Shown here: piece after piece, positions 45,368 to 57,913 of the stretch
Layout of the letters: each line of letters opens with the position of its first letter
How positions within the stretch are numbered: position 1 is the first letter of the stretch
DNA from: Engraulis encrasicolus
Lineage: Eukaryota > Chordata > Actinopteri > Clupeiformes > Engraulidae
Length of the DNA: 64,000 nt
Assembly: GCF_034702125.1 (NCBI RefSeq)
Contig: NC_085876.1
Location: forward strand, 14,868,753-14,932,752
Direction: 5' to 3'
The notes under the pieces: generated by a model
What the model was told of the DNA's origin: nothing
What the model saw: the letters and a program-made list of their open reading frames with translations, nothing else
The model's database searches: none
Position numbers and translations under genes: made by a program

Positions 45368-45830
45368 GCCTGGGCTGGGCCAAAATATTAAGCCGGGCAT
45401 TTTCAGCGAAGACCGGTCCACCAGGCATTGAGGGAGTCAATGGAACCTGTGACATTTTTTAGTCATATGTTACAAGCAATTTTAGCCACAACACCCACAT
45501 TTAATATGTAAATCTGACTCAGAGAGGTCTGCTGAAGCGGCATGAGGACTGATACCACTACATTGAGGGCAGGACCAGGCCAAAATCATCAACAGTCCAC
45601 CGGGCAAATGCCCTGTATGCAGAGGCGACTCTAGGCTCAGCTGGGGCCCCAAGCAAAATGTCAAAAGAGTGAGTATTTTGAGTATTTTAAAGAAATTTGC
45701 CACTACTCTAGAGCAAAGCATGAGCTCTTATTCACCACCCAAGGGCTTGGGGGCCCCAAGCAGCTGCCTGCCTAGCCTGGTGAGAAGATGCGCCTCTGCC
45801 TGTATGCCCTATGACCAATCCAGCCATGCA
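45368..45830. repeat. GGGCTGGACTGG-family repeat hosting a nested MITE
   Basis: Left part CCTGGGCTGGGCCAAAATAT, inner CAGTCCACCGGGCAAATGCC, right end GACCAATCCAGCC. Interrupted by the MITE at 45620-45798. Confidence 0.55.
45620..45798. mobile_element. 179-bp hAT-type MITE
   Basis: Ends CAGAGGCGACTC and GATGCGCCTCTG; inner GGGGCCCCAAGCA on both arms. Perfect 8-bp target duplication CCTGTATG (45612-45619, 45799-45806), lying inside the repeat above. Confidence 0.9.
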
Positions 45831-46130
45831 CACAGCGGCTTCACTCTCGGCCCACATTACCTCCTGCCACCCTGGTGCGTGTCCCTGTGCCCAGGTCAGC
45901 TGATTAGGAGCCGTTTGGAAGCCACATGGTGCCCCCAGCCAAAGATGAACAGCGTGCTGCAAGACCCACGTACGATACAGCACACTGCTGACAGGAAGCT
46001 GAGCCGCTTAGTCTGATGTCCTCTTCATAATGTTTTGTTGGATAACCAGTTCATACAATTCACAGCAAGCCGCAGAGTGTGTGCCTGCGGTGAGTTTGTT
46101 GTCTCCAAGAATACAGAAAGTGATCGAACT

Positions 46131-46369
46131 GGGGGTCGTTTCTCGACAGTGCCTTTGCTAACGACTTTAGCCATTTTGTTCGTTCTTAAGACCAACGTTG
46201 TAACTAAGGTCTTGAGTTGGTCTTAAGTTGTTCTTAAGTTGTTCTTAAGTTGGTCTTGCGTCTGAAGACCAACTTAAGACCAACTTAAGACCAACTCAAG
46301 AGCAACTTACGACCAACTCAAGACCGACTTAAGACGGTTAGCAACGACAAGAATCGAGAAACGACCCCC
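46131..46369. mobile_element. 239-bp fold-back MITE
   Basis: Perfect 16-bp ends GGGGGTCGTTTCTCGA / TCGAGAAACGACCCCC, then GCTAACGACTT/AAGACGGTTAGC. The centre is a reiterated TTGGTCTTAAG on one arm and CTTAAGACCAA on the other, so nearly the whole element folds into one hairpin. Confidence 0.88.
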
Positions 46370-47040
46370 TGGATAGTTGGGAGGGGGGGTGTTGGTTGTG
46401 GGGTGGTGTCTGACCCCACTGATTAGTCCATTAGGCACATTGAATGCCTCAAAAGCAAATATTTGAGGGAGTCTCACATTTTGGTGAAAAAAATAGAGCA
46501 GTGCAATATACATGTAAGCCTATTGCTCTATGCAGGAAATTATATTTTAAAGAATTACAACTTTTTCCCTCACACTCTCACACCCCCATGCATGTTCACA
46601 ATACAGTAATGTAGGCCTACATCCGTAGTGCATAAAGGTTCAGAGATGTGCAGGACTGTCCTTTTGCATCTAGGTGAGCCATACCAATCCTTGCTGATGA
46701 TAAATGACTTCAGTGGAGGTCACCAAAATATTTGTTTAACCCATTGTGTCCTGGAGCGACATATACGCTGCATTCAGGTTCTTGAGATTTGAGCTGTTTT
46801 ATTAAAAATGTGGATATGTTAGAGCTGAATGAACATATTCTAGTACAAAATGAAGGTTCTAGCTTTTCTGCTTTTCATGCTTTTATGTGCTTCGGAGGCT
46901 GAGATATTTAGGTTTTAATAGGTAGAGGACACCTTTTCCCAAAAAAGGGCTTAGGCTACAATTGATTAAAGGAACACTTGGCAGCAATTTTGCTGGCTCA
47001 TCTGTGGCTCATTCGTTTCTGTATGCTGAAGTAATCAATA
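46370..47040. other. AT-rich DNA, nothing recognised
   Basis: No coding exon or clear repeat end seen. Confidence 0.4.
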
Positions 47041-47043
47041 GGG

Positions 47044-47310
47044 ATAAACAGGCCCGTGACCAGACATTTTTAAATACCGAGGGCAATAACTGCATGCTGT
47101 ACTGCATGCTGTGCGTTTAGAATGCTTAGAATGTTTAGAATTCATTAATCACTGCCTTGGGGATAAATGGGGGTGGCGTATATAGACTGAATTTATCATT
47201 GTTGATCATATATCGGTTTTCATCAATAGATAAATTTACATTACTGAAAAAAAAATACAGAGGACATGACCCCTGTGTCCTCAATGGTAGTTTTTACGGC
47301 CATGGGCCTT
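47044..47310. repeat. hAT-like repeat, copy 1 ('CCGTGACCAGACATTTT')
   Basis: Shares TTGTTGATCATATATCG, CACTGCCTTG and GGGGGTGGCGTATA with 55498-55765. Both start CAGGnCCGT and end in ATGGCC, suggesting short terminal inverted repeats. Confidence 0.65.
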
Positions 47311-47937
47311 GATGCTGGACAAGGGAATTCCTATTTCATATACTGTGCCAATCAATGCATGCATTCCTAATCTATCATCAACTTTCAAATCGTATTTGAT
47401 TGCTTCATCAGGGAATTTGCTCGTTTGTGAAATAAAAACTTCTCACCCGTCTGGTTTTGGGTTAGGGATGAGAGCTCGTCGCTCAGTTGTGTAAGAGCCC
47501 CATCATGTGGAGATGTTTAGAATAGTCACGATTTCCCCGGAACATGCTGTTCTGCACTTTGGAAAGAGCCAGGTAAGGACAGAGGCTTAAAGACTCAACA
47601 AACTATCTGACTAGTATCAGAAAATGATAATAATAATAAAAAGAAATCTTTACGTGTTCATTGCAGGTAGCCTACTCAGAGGTCTTTCTAAACATCAATT
47701 TTAAGAGTCCTAAATTAAAAAAGACATCAAGACCCACAAAAGCAAGGCAATTTTGGCAAACATACAGGTCATTTTCTGAAATTAATACTCTATATTAAAT
47801 AAAAAATCATAAGATAGTTTAGCTATTTCACCTTTTGCACGACACAATAATGTTTGTGTGATGGTTTGCTCCAGCTGTGCTCTTAGTAGAGTTGGTGTGT
47901 CTTTTTTCAGCCAGAAGAGGATGCTACTCTCAAACTT
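47311..47937. other. Nothing recognised
   Basis: AT-rich, no exon or element seen. Confidence 0.4.
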
Positions 47938-48655
<718 letters not shown>

Positions 48656-48657
48656 AC

Positions 48658-48731
48658 AACACACACACACAAACACGCAAACACACGGACATGCAGAACG
48701 GCATGCGCGCACGCACACACACACATGCACG

Positions 48732-48779
<48 letters not shown>
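48658..48779. repeat. (AC)n microsatellite, degenerate
   Basis: AC runs interrupted by ACGC, ATGC and GCGC units. Confidence 0.95.
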
Positions 48780-48780
<1 letters not shown>

Positions 48781-49125
48781 CAGTGCATTTTACATCTTAC
48801 AATAATGTCCTCTCACTCTCTCTCCAAATGAAAACACTGATAATGACAAAACATGATGCACAATTCACACACCATAGCATATTAAAATGTTATGATCGTA
48901 CACATACAGTATATCCAAAACCTGTTTGCCATAGAACTCTCCCCTCCCCCAAGAAAAAAAGAGGAAAGGTATTGATTACAGCAATAGCATTTGAGGTGCA
49001 ATGGGGTCCTAAAGATATGAAATCTTTTAAAAGATATTAAGTAGGCCTGTGTTTATTGTCTTGTCACCTACATCTTGCAGCTCTTAAATTCAACAAACAC
49101 CATAAATAGACTCTAAACTGACCGT

Positions 49126-49149
49126 CTGCGTGCGTGCGTGCGTGCGTGC

Positions 49150-49242
<93 letters not shown>

Positions 49243-49243
49243 T
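49126..49243. repeat. (TGCG)n microsatellite
   Basis: About 29 units with one TGCT variant; second long TGCG array in the window. Confidence 0.97.
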
Positions 49244-49399
49244 TCTCACGTGAACTCCGGACAATTGGCGCAGTATGGCAGCCTCCAGAGCTGGTGTGGT
49301 AATGTGCATGTGTATTTGAAAGCACTTTGAGTCAACTGTGTAGTGATATGTAGCCTGCGTTAGTTCTGCCAGGAAGACTCAGATCACCTGTGCATTAAG

Positions 49400-49611
49400 C
49401 AGAGCCAATCAGCGGCTGCCATCTCCTTTATAGCGACGTGTCTAACTCTCCCTTCTTGCTGGCTTTAGGCATGGCCGGTCCGAAATCTCCTCCTCCATCC
49501 CCACCGCCACCAGTTGGGTCCAGTCTTCCTGTCCGGGGGGTTAAAGGTCCAGTTCCTGCTGCACGGCTACGGCAGGCTCTACTGGATCCGCCAGCGCAAG
49601 ACCCGGGCTGA
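49400..49611 (+). other. GC-rich island with CCAAT and TATA boxes and a 46-codon frame
   Basis: GCCAATCAGCGG (49404-49415) and CCTTTATAGCGA (49424-49435) are spaced like promoter boxes. About 40 bp further on, ATG 49471 opens a proline-rich frame, MAGPKSPPPSPPPPVG..., stopping at 49609. The same ATG follows GGCTTTAG, which could instead be a splice acceptor. I do not recognise the product; it may be chance. Confidence 0.3.
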
Positions 49612-49633
49612 TGATTGGACCTCCGCCAAATAC

Positions 49634-49770
49634 TGTCTACTTATGCCAATTCCATTGTCAACTACGTTAACATTCAATCGCTAAATACGAATTCCTCTCT
49701 CTGTCTACTTATGCCAATTCCATTGTCAACTACGTTAACATTAAATCGTTAAATACGAATTCCTCTCTCT
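49634..49770. repeat. 68-bp tandem duplication (two copies)
   Basis: TGTCTACTTATGCCAATTCC starts at 49634 and 49702; the copies differ at a couple of bases. Confidence 0.88.
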
Positions 49771-49981
49771 GAGTCTTAATGGCAGAAATTGTGTTATCAC
49801 TGTAAAACATTGCAAGCCATTTACAGTGAACGTAAAAAGGGAAGTTGCCCCGCTGCCTTATGTTTATAAGTTTATCATAACTCAAGGCTTTCTCAAGTTG
49901 AGTTACAAATGTAAGGCACCAGGGCAACTTACTTGTTTGTGTTTAACTGGCTGTAATGTTTACAGTGTGTAAATACGTACA

Positions 49982-49982
<1 letters not shown>

Positions 49983-50034
<52 letters not shown>
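49983..50034. repeat. (TTG)n microsatellite
   Basis: About 17 TTG units. Confidence 0.97.
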
Positions 50035-50039
50035 CAGGA

Positions 50040-51110
50040 GGCCTGTGTATGCCTAATCAACTTTAAGTCCAACATGCATTTGGAATTACTATCATACAGT
50101 ACTGATACATCGAAAAATGTAGGCTATCATCTGCTTTGTTTCCCAACAAAGAATCTACAATATGTTTTCATGGCCTGTGTCTCAGGAAACAGCAGTATAT
50201 TGGTAGTAGGCTACACAAGTAGGCCTAGTACAAAGTATGGCAACATACACGCATAACAAGTTAGTGGACAGGGCTAAACAGGGTTATGGATGAGACAGAG
50301 CAGAAGTGGGGAAGTTTTTTTCATTCGAGGGACCACTTCAAATGTTATAAACTCCTCCAAGGGCTGTACTGTGAACACAAACAGATTCCCCCCGCACTTA
50401 GGGCCTATTGAAGGTGACCACCTTTACAACAGACCCCACCATAACTAGGTCCCCTGAAAGTATAACTTAATTGTATTCCAAATGTAATTTCTAAGATTGT
50501 TTTGCAAAACCTGTCATATTGCATGTGAAACTGCATAAGACTAAAATGATATCGAGGGCCGGACAAGACACCCGGGTCATAGGTTCCCAGTCTTTGAGAT
50601 AGAGCGTTACAGGGGAGATGGATGACGGATTTGATTTGGTCCAGTTTGTAACTGATTTATCAAACTCCTTATTGCTTAAAGAGCAGGGATGATGACTCGT
50701 ACAGTATTGATTTTGCAGGAATTACTTCATTCTGCTGACTTTGCGGTAATTACTTCATTCGCTGGTTTTTCATTCCATACCATAACCATCACGTTTTCTT
50801 CTCGACAACTTCAGTTGCGTAGGCAGAAATAATAAAACAGGTGGGCTCAGAAAAAATCGGACTGGCCCAACCCAAAAGTGTGTAGATAGATATTATAATA
50901 CCGCACCCAAAAATTATACTTTAAAAATTAAATCATAGAAATCATAGAAGATGAGGCAGACTTTTGACAAAATGATTAATTATTGCTCAGTGCTATGCCA
51001 TTAATTATAGTTCAATGAGACAACAGTTGACTGTCGAGTGTGAATGGGGCGGGCCTGGATGTCAAGTGGGCGGGCCCAGGCCCACCCCTGGCTATGCCTA
51101 TGCTTCAGTC
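50040..51110. other. Nothing recognised
   Basis: AT-rich with scattered TAGGCCTA words common in this genome; 50300-50600 may be a hAT scrap (GAGGGACCACTTC, GAGGGCCGGAC). Confidence 0.4.
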
Positions 51111-51119
51111 ATGCAATTT

Positions 51120-51310
51120 GAGTGTTTGGCTCATTGCCTAATGTTTGTGTATTGTCTAGGTTGGAGGGTTGAATCTCACCCCAGGATGAAAGTACCCAAC
51201 CTTCATCCATGGCTGAAGTGCCCTTGAGCAAGGACCCTAACCTTACACTGCTCCAGGGATTGTAACCAGTATCGTGTAAGTGATTAAATGTGAATTCTTG
51301 GATACACACA
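51120..51310 (+). repeat. tRNA-derived SINE
   Basis: B-box-like GGAGGGTTGAATCTCACCCC (51163-51182), then CCCTTGAGCAAGGACCCTAA and CACTGCTCCAGGGATTGTAA, the body of a widespread fish SINE. Confidence 0.6.
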
Positions 51311-51504
51311 TCAACTTTAGATACGTGTGTCACCTAATATTGTTAGATGTAGCACTCTCGTGCAGTTGTTTCATTTTCTCCTCTGTCTTTTTCTCCACTC
51401 CATTTTCTTCCTCTTCCTTATTTCTCTTCCTCTCATATTCAGGACTAGCCTTAGTAGATGTATGACGTACATTATGTCCATCTATTACAGTAATGTCTCT
51501 TACA

Positions 51505-51843
51505 CTTCAGACATGTAAAGGTTTTATCTTTTACCTGCATGTTTCAACAGTATAGCTTCTGTCTTCATAGCAGGGCCACATGGATGTGGATGAAGATGGA
51601 AGCTATACCATCGAAACATGTCAGGTAAAGGATAACACTTTTGGTAACACTTTACTTGACACCGGTGTCATATGCATGTCATCACATTGTCATAATAGTG
51701 TCATGACACAGTCATAGATAAGTCATAAACATTATGTCCGTGTCATAAACATCTTTTGACTGTTGGCCTTAAGTGACATTCGGTTATGGCAGGGTTGTCT
51801 TTGGCATTAAGTGAAGTGTTGCCAAACTTTTACATGTCTGAAG
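51505..51843. mobile_element. Palindromic element with a second MITE nested near its right end
   Basis: Outer arms CTTCAGACATGTAAAG (51505) and CTTTTACATGTCTGAAG (to 51843); inner arms TTATCTTTTACCTGCATGTT, AGCTTCTGTCTTCAT and their complements around a short loop near 51580. Confidence 0.75.
51641..51825. mobile_element. 185-bp MITE nested in the palindrome
   Basis: Ends TTGGTAACACTTTACTTGA / TTAAGTGAAGTGTTGCCAA; contains repeated GTGTCATGACA-type words. Common fish MITE design. Confidence 0.8.
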
Positions 51844-52007
51844 AATAGGAAAAACCTAAGTTTGTCTAACCTTGGTGTTTGACATTGTCCTCGTGGCAAA
51901 GTCTTTTGGGTGAGGTGGAGTGAGTGTAAAAACTGAAAAAAGAAAATATCTTTCTCCTCCTCTTCCTATTCTTCCTCCTCCTCTTCCTCATCCTCTTTCT
52001 TGTCCTC

Positions 52008-52046
52008 CATCTCTTCCTCCTCCTCCTCCTCCTCCTCCTCCTCCTC
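52008..52046. repeat. (CCT)n microsatellite
   Basis: About 12 CCT units after a longer pyrimidine-rich lead (51950-52008). Confidence 0.95.
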
Positions 52047-52082
52047 TCGGAGTGGCTGGAGTGTCAGCAGTCGCTTTCTGAC

Positions 52083-52295
52083 CAGTGTTGCCAGATTGGG
52101 TGGTTACTCGCCGAATTGGGCTACTTGGGATGGCCGCCTGCAGGTAAAAACGGGAAAAAATTGGCATTTTTTTCCTGCCGTTTTGAGCCCATAGAAATCA
52201 ATGCAATTTGTTGAAATTGGGCGGAATTTAGCACCTTTTTGCGGTTTTTGAGAACCTTTTGGGCGATATCTGATCAGACACATCTGGCAACACTG
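52083..52295. mobile_element. 213-bp hAT-type MITE
   Basis: Ends CAGTGTTGCCAGATTGGG / ATCTGGCAACACTG. Perfect 8-bp target duplication TTTCTGAC (52075-52082, 52296-52303). Confidence 0.9.
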
Positions 52296-52445
52296 TTTCT
52301 GACCTTGAGCCATGCAGTGGGAGAGGGTTTGAGGGATGCCATTTAACTTGTACGGCTTTCAGGAAGCAACTCAATTACAGTGGCCGCCCGATCCTCCTAC
52401 TACCCTCCCCTCCCACCTCCCTTTCTCTACCCACCTCCCCCTCTG

Positions 52446-52486
52446 ACTCTCTCTCTCTCTCTTTCTCTACCCACCTCCCTCTCTGA

Positions 52487-52520
<34 letters not shown>
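52446..52520. repeat. (CT)-rich run with internal duplication
   Basis: TTTCTCTACCCACCTCCC occurs twice (52422 and 52461), separated and followed by CTCTCT runs. Confidence 0.9.
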
Positions 52521-52522
<2 letters not shown>

Positions 52523-52672
52523 CCACATCAGCACCCTGTCTAAGGAGAGGGCTGGCCCAGTGGTAAGGCAGCACAAGCAAGTATGACAGGGACATGAAAT
52601 GTGGAGCAAGATGGAGGCAGACAGACAGACAGGAGGAGGAACAGGGAGGGAGGAGGGGAACCTAGAGGAGAC

Positions 52673-52922
<250 letters not shown>

Positions 52923-53243
52923 CCAATGTTCAGGGAGGGCACGTGAAAGGAAGGCGAGATTTGTGTGAGAAAGAGGCAGAAAATGACAGAGAATGATCAG
53001 GGCGGAGGAAAGAGCAAGGAGCAAGGCAACCTTAGGAAAAGGGAGAATGAGAGAGTGAGAGAGGGGGAGGGACAAAGACAGAGACAGAGAAAGGGGGAAA
53101 GAAAGAGAAAGAGAGAGAGCATGGCCAGGGAGGGGAAGAGAAGTGAGAAAGACAACGTGGCACAGGGTTATCCAGCGTAGCTCACAGTAGAGTTCATTCG
53201 AGGTAGCGGAGAGGAAGCATGCACATCACCACGCAGGGCTAGC

Positions 53244-53490
53244 CTGATTATCATCGACTTTCAAATCTCTTCGAGACTTGGTCTGACCAAGACCATAACA
53301 ATTATCATTTCCCAAATGGCACGGTTGACCCGCCTCCCTAGATTTGCTGCTGGTTGACTGGTGTCCGACAAAGTGGGTGGAGTTCCTGTTTTTTCGGGAG
53401 ATCAGAGACGATGTTTACATTGCTCTTGGCCTGACTAGAGGCAACACCAAAGCTATTGCGTCACTAGGAGGGTGTTGCCTGACTAACGCA
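53244..53490 (+). repeat. Interspersed MITE-like repeat, second copy
   Basis: AGCCTGATTATCATCGACTT to GGGTGTTGCCTGACTAACG; opposite orientation to the copy in cndp2 intron 5 (24277-24515). Confidence 0.7.
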
Positions 53491-53628
53491 GGGCCTCAAG
53501 TCCTCAAAAAGGACTAACTTCATAATGGCACTCTAAACTCAACAGTTAGTTTAACGGTCTCTCTTCAAAATATACCTCCTGCGTGCCAATCATCCCAAAT
53601 GCCTCTGAGATCCACAAAAGCGCCACTC

Positions 53629-53910
53629 AGGTGCTGTTTCCACGTAGCAGGATATTTTTTTTAGCAGGGTATATTTGTCTCCTGTTGAGGTGTAAACGCA
53701 ACATGTGAATAAAAATAAATCCTCCATTGTAACAAATGCGTTTCAGCCCCCTAAACAGGATTCTTTTTTCTCCTGCTTTTTAAACCTGGATTTTAAATAT
53801 CTGCTGCGTGGAAACGGAAGGCCAAAACCAATGCAAAACCAATGCAACCAGGAGAAAAAAATATCATAAATATACATATAAAAATATCCAGCTACGTGGA
53901 AACAGCACCT
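53629..53910. mobile_element. 282-bp MITE with 31-bp inverted repeats
   Basis: AGGTGCTGTTTCCACGTAGC...GGATATTTTT on the left matches AAAAATATCC...GCTACGTGGAAACAGCACCT on the right with one mismatch. Confidence 0.88.
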
Positions 53911-53929
53911 CAGACTCTTTAATAATAAT

Positions 53930-54000
53930 AATAATTTTATTTTATATAGCGCTTTTCATGGCACTCAAAGATGCTTTACAGATAGGCCTATGCTAGGCCA
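53930..54000 (+). repeat. Short interspersed repeat tail
   Basis: (AAT)n then TTTTATATAGCGCTTTTCAT and CACTCAAAGATGCTTTACAG, a word set common in fish repeats. Confidence 0.5.
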
Positions 54001-54239
54001 TAAACAAATAACATACAAACACTCAAAGACATACAGAGTACAAAACAGGACACAACAAAATAGACAGGCAGTGGAAAGTTCAAGTCCTTGATGAAATGGA
54101 ACAGTCACAGTCACATCAGTCACACAGTCACAATCACAGTAGTGGTGGAGATGATAAGATGATATGCATTGAAGTACCCCATTTTGGAGGGTTTTTGTGA
54201 AGTGATTATACTATATGGTCCATGTGAGCATGAAGACAG

Positions 54240-54640
54240 GCTGGGCCAACATTGATAGGAAAAAGTTTCTGCAACGGTTTTCGGTTCTATTTAAACATGA
54301 CTATGAGTCCTGTTAATGTTTTTTTTTAAAGTAGACCTATCTTTTCTGTCTGGGTGTGAGTTTGAAAGAGGGGCTTGGTCCCACCTCCCTGCCCACAGAT
54401 GAGGCTACTCAAATATCCACGAAACACAACAGGAAAATCTAGGATAAATGTAACTAGTGACCAAGTCTTCTTCTAGAAATGTAAGGAGTAGACAGTACAA
54501 GTCATTGTCAAAAAATGGAATTGAGTAAAAGTAAAAGTCTGCATTTCTATTTTTACTCAAGTAAGTACAAATTTCAGAAAAAAAAACTACTTAAGTACAG
54601 TAACGAAGAAAAATACTTAGTTACGTTCCACCTCTGCAGA
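54240..54640. mobile_element. hAT-type repeat of the AAGTACTCAAG family, copy 2
   Basis: Right end CTTAGTTACGTTCCACCTCTG; body has GTTTGAAAGAGGGGCTTGGT, also present in 62871-63335 and, reversed, in 54742-55035. Confidence 0.7.
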
Positions 54641-54741
54641 AAACAAGCAAAAGAATCATGTTGGAGTAGGTGACAGGCAAGGACCATATGAAAGTACCAG
54701 GAGGACACATACTTTACAAGAACCAATTGAAGTTGAAGATA

Positions 54742-55035
54742 TAGCCAGAGGTGGAACGTAACTAAGTATTTTTACTTTGTTATTGTACTTGAGTATTTTT
54801 TTTCTGGAATTTGACCAAGCCCCTCTTTCAAACTGACACCCAGACGGAAAAGATAGGCCTACTTTAAAAAACATTAACAGGACTCCATAGTCATGTTCAA
54901 ATAGGACCGAAAACCGCAGACATGGAGAAAGACAGCCATTGCGCGAGTAGGTCTACTTGTACTTTTGTACTCAAAAAACTCTTCTACTTTTACTTAAGTA
55001 CACAACTTCAGTACTTCTTCCACCTCCTCACTCTG
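54742..55035. mobile_element. hAT-type repeat of the AAGTACTCAAG family, copy 3, inverted
   Basis: Left end CAGAGGTGGAACGTAACTAAG; right end GTACTTCTTCCACCTCC. Lies head-on to the previous copy with about 100 bp between. Confidence 0.7.
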
Positions 55036-55359
55036 AAAACTACAGTTGACCTTCGTCTTGCACCTTTCCCTGGGATGTGCACAATCCTCTCCTTCAACTC
55101 TTGTGCTTGTTTGACATATTGAAGTCTGTAAATGACAACGTGTTTATGTCCATGGTTGTATTGTTCTGGGTTTCACAGTGCCGTGTTTAAACCCATGAGT
55201 GTTTTTGTGGTCATTGGATGAAGTGGCACCGCTGCTTTCAGACACCTTTCCATGTAAACTTGAAATATTTAAACTATGTAGTGTGTGTTTTGTGCTATCT
55301 TCTTCAAGTGTAATTAAAAACCATGGGATGCAAGTATGGGTACAGGTCTTGGGGGGTAG

Positions 55360-55497
55360 AGAGAGATGTGCCCTCCTTTTTTGCCTTGATGATAGGACCT
55401 TTGAATGGGTGGCCAAAAAATGATGGGGAGAGAGAGATGGGGCAGGGTTGGGAAATGACCCTGGCCAGACACGGACCTGGCTTCATGCTCATGGGCA
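55360..55497 (-). repeat. tRNA-SINE body remnant
   Basis: Minus strand has GCCAGGGTCATTTCCCAACC and CTGCCCCATCTCTCTCTCCC, as in the SINEs at 7523 and 12961. Head decayed. Confidence 0.55.
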
Positions 55498-55765
55498 GGG
55501 CCGTAACCAGACATTTTCAAATAGGTCAAATACTGCGTGCTGTACTGCATACTGTACATTGAGAATGGTTCAAACACTTAAGTCAAACTCTTAAGTTTGT
55601 TTTCATTAATCACTGCCTTGAGGACAAATGGGGGTGGCGTATACAGACTGAATTTATCATTGTTGATCATATATCGATTTTCATCATACTGTAGATACAT
55701 TTTACATTGCTGGGGAAAAAAATACTGAGGACATGACCTCTTTGTCAATGGTAGTTATGGCCATG
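55498..55765. repeat. hAT-like repeat, copy 2 ('CCGTAACCAGACATTTT')
   Basis: Same family as 47044-47310. Starts CAGGGCCGTAACCAGACATT, ends GTAGTTATGGCC. Confidence 0.65.
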
Positions 55766-55825
55766 CTCATGAGCATGTCTGCAAGCCCATTGGACTCTCT
55801 CCAATTGTTTCCGTCCACCATGGCC

Positions 55826-56013
55826 GTGGTGTAGTCTACGTAGAACGCAGGTATACAGAGTATACCCACTTCTAAATTTTAGGGGCTACAGTATACCCAC
55901 TTAAAATTGATTGATCCATTATTTAGAATAGCATAAATATATACGGTATACCCACTTCAGAAAATGCTAGGATATACAGTATACCCACTTCAAAAAAGTA
56001 GACTACACCGCTG
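55826..56013. mobile_element. MITE-like repeat with TATACCCACTT units
   Basis: Ends GTGTAGTCTAC / GTAGACTACAC. The interior has four AGTATACCCACTT-type units at irregular spacing. Confidence 0.65.
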
Positions 56014-56211
56014 CACCATGGGTAGGTTTACCTGAATAAGTATAGGCGGGCCAGTGCATGGGCTTAAGAGATGTTTTAGTAATTATTACATGGAAGGACA
56101 CTATTGCAGGTAAGCAAAATTACTGTAAAGAGTAGGCCTATGTAGTTATAGTTTTCAAAATGTTTGCTGCCCATTCACAAATTTGATATTTTCATGACTT
56201 TACTCTGCCTT

Positions 56212-56572
56212 TTAAAGGTGTGCTGTGTAATATTTTTTAGTATTTCAAGAATCCATGCAGCCCATTCACTTATTTCAAGTTTTTCATGAATATTTACCAC
56301 CAACATCAAATTGGAAGTATTCGTTATGACTGGGAAAATAGCACTTTTCACTCATGAAAAGGAGGATCTTCTCCATTGTCAGTCACTTTGAATTTCCAGA
56401 AAACAACATTTTTTGCAGCGAAACTTACTTTACTTTGGTCATACTGGTGAATATTAGTTCATCATTTCGTAAATATTCATGAAAATATCACATTTGGCAT
56501 TAGGCAGCACAGTTCCAACGAAGAGCATTGCAATACCTACTCTAGCCACCATCTTACACAGTGCACCTTTAA
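56212..56572. mobile_element. 361-bp MITE
   Basis: TTTAAAGGTGTGCTGTGTAA on the left and TTACACAGTGCACCTTTAA on the right; inner ATTCATGAAAATATCACATT / ATATTTACCACC-type inverted words. Confidence 0.75.
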
Positions 56573-57910
56573 GCGTTCGCTTTTGTCAGCAGTGGTCATC
56601 ATGCTGCTCAACTGTACCTGTATGAGGCCACTTTCCTTGAGAGATTTCCCAACACCTTCCATTAGTGCCACCATTGACAAGGAGTGTCTCTATCCTTATA
56701 CCGTACACGGCAGTCGACCCGGCGGTACCTTTCAATTTTAAGGTTTTTACCACCCATGAAAATGCTACCGTTTCTCTCAACATGCAATCACCCCACGTGC
56801 CTTTAAAGAGCAGCTATGTCTGTCCTCAGGTGTGTAATTTACAGCCACACACAACACAGGCGCATGCAGGGCTGGGCTGGGCTGTGTCACGTGTCGTTGA
56901 GCCTGAGTTTGAGTACCTCCAGGCTATGAAAAATCTTACCAAGCTTATTTGTCCATTATCAGGTGAAAACAATCAGTCACTCATAGACTCTTTGTGCAGA
57001 TGGACCGTTCAATCATTGCTGAGAATTTTCTTCGAAGACTCAATTATGCTTACATCACAACATCATCAACTATGCTATGACATCACAGAAAACAAGATTT
57101 AGATTTAGACAGATTTAGAAATTTTGGCGGCAGGTTATAACATAGGCTCTGCGCAAAGGGTTTCATATAAAACAAAATTGAAATGGAAACAACCAGAACT
57201 TCTTACGACAAATAGTTGTTTTGAAACTTTTGAAGAATCTTTTGAAGAATCTTTAGGAGTCTTTTCAAGTCCATTCTATTAACTCCATGGCTGACTTATT
57301 TTTCATTTGTTACCGACAAATTATACCTTATAAAGGATGCCCTATATCACTTTTGAGTCATCTCCAGGCTATATTGCTAAAGAAAGGGCTGATAATGCAG
57401 TGTGGTAGTCAGACAAGCATGTCTCCCTGTGTGTGCTGTGCAGGCAGCCCAGATTACAGCTGATCGTGCTTGATAATAACCTCAAACTATCCGCAGTGTT
57501 TGTTGCTGTCGACAGGTTGGTTGTTATTTCGTAAAATGATAAGTTGCCTGCCTGCTGTGAGGTTTATCTGATCTCAGACGTGTGGGAACTCCTTCAAGGA
57601 TGTGACTCATATACGTGTAGCTTTTACTAGTGCTTTATGAACAATTTGAAGCACTCACCATTTAGGCAACTATGCATCATACGTACTATAGCCTACATAT
57701 TGATACATGGTATAATGTACGCAGTGCACCATTGAACTGTAAAGTCATAAGTTGCTGAGATAGTGCAGTGGAGGAACGGCTTTTATATCCAAATCTACAT
57801 CTACCAAAAAACATGGAAGCTACTGATAGATTGAAGAATACAGTTTGCATGATTCAAACTGGTCTTGATTTCATCCGAAATCATGCTGAGCTGTTCGTCT
57901 TTGCAATGTC
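56573..57910. other. Nothing recognised
   Basis: AT-rich. A 145-codon open frame from 56665 shows no domain and no splice context that I can support. Confidence 0.4.
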
Positions 57911-57913
57911 ACC

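Noticed and set aside
56586..56640. Possible last cndp2 exon (CTGTACCTGTATGAGG reads as LYLYE)
   Set aside because: Flanking codons do not match the CNDP2 C-terminus, there is no acceptor and no stop at the expected place.
56665..57102. 145-codon plus-strand open frame
   Set aside because: No recognisable domain or codon bias, AT-rich surroundings, no splice or promoter context.
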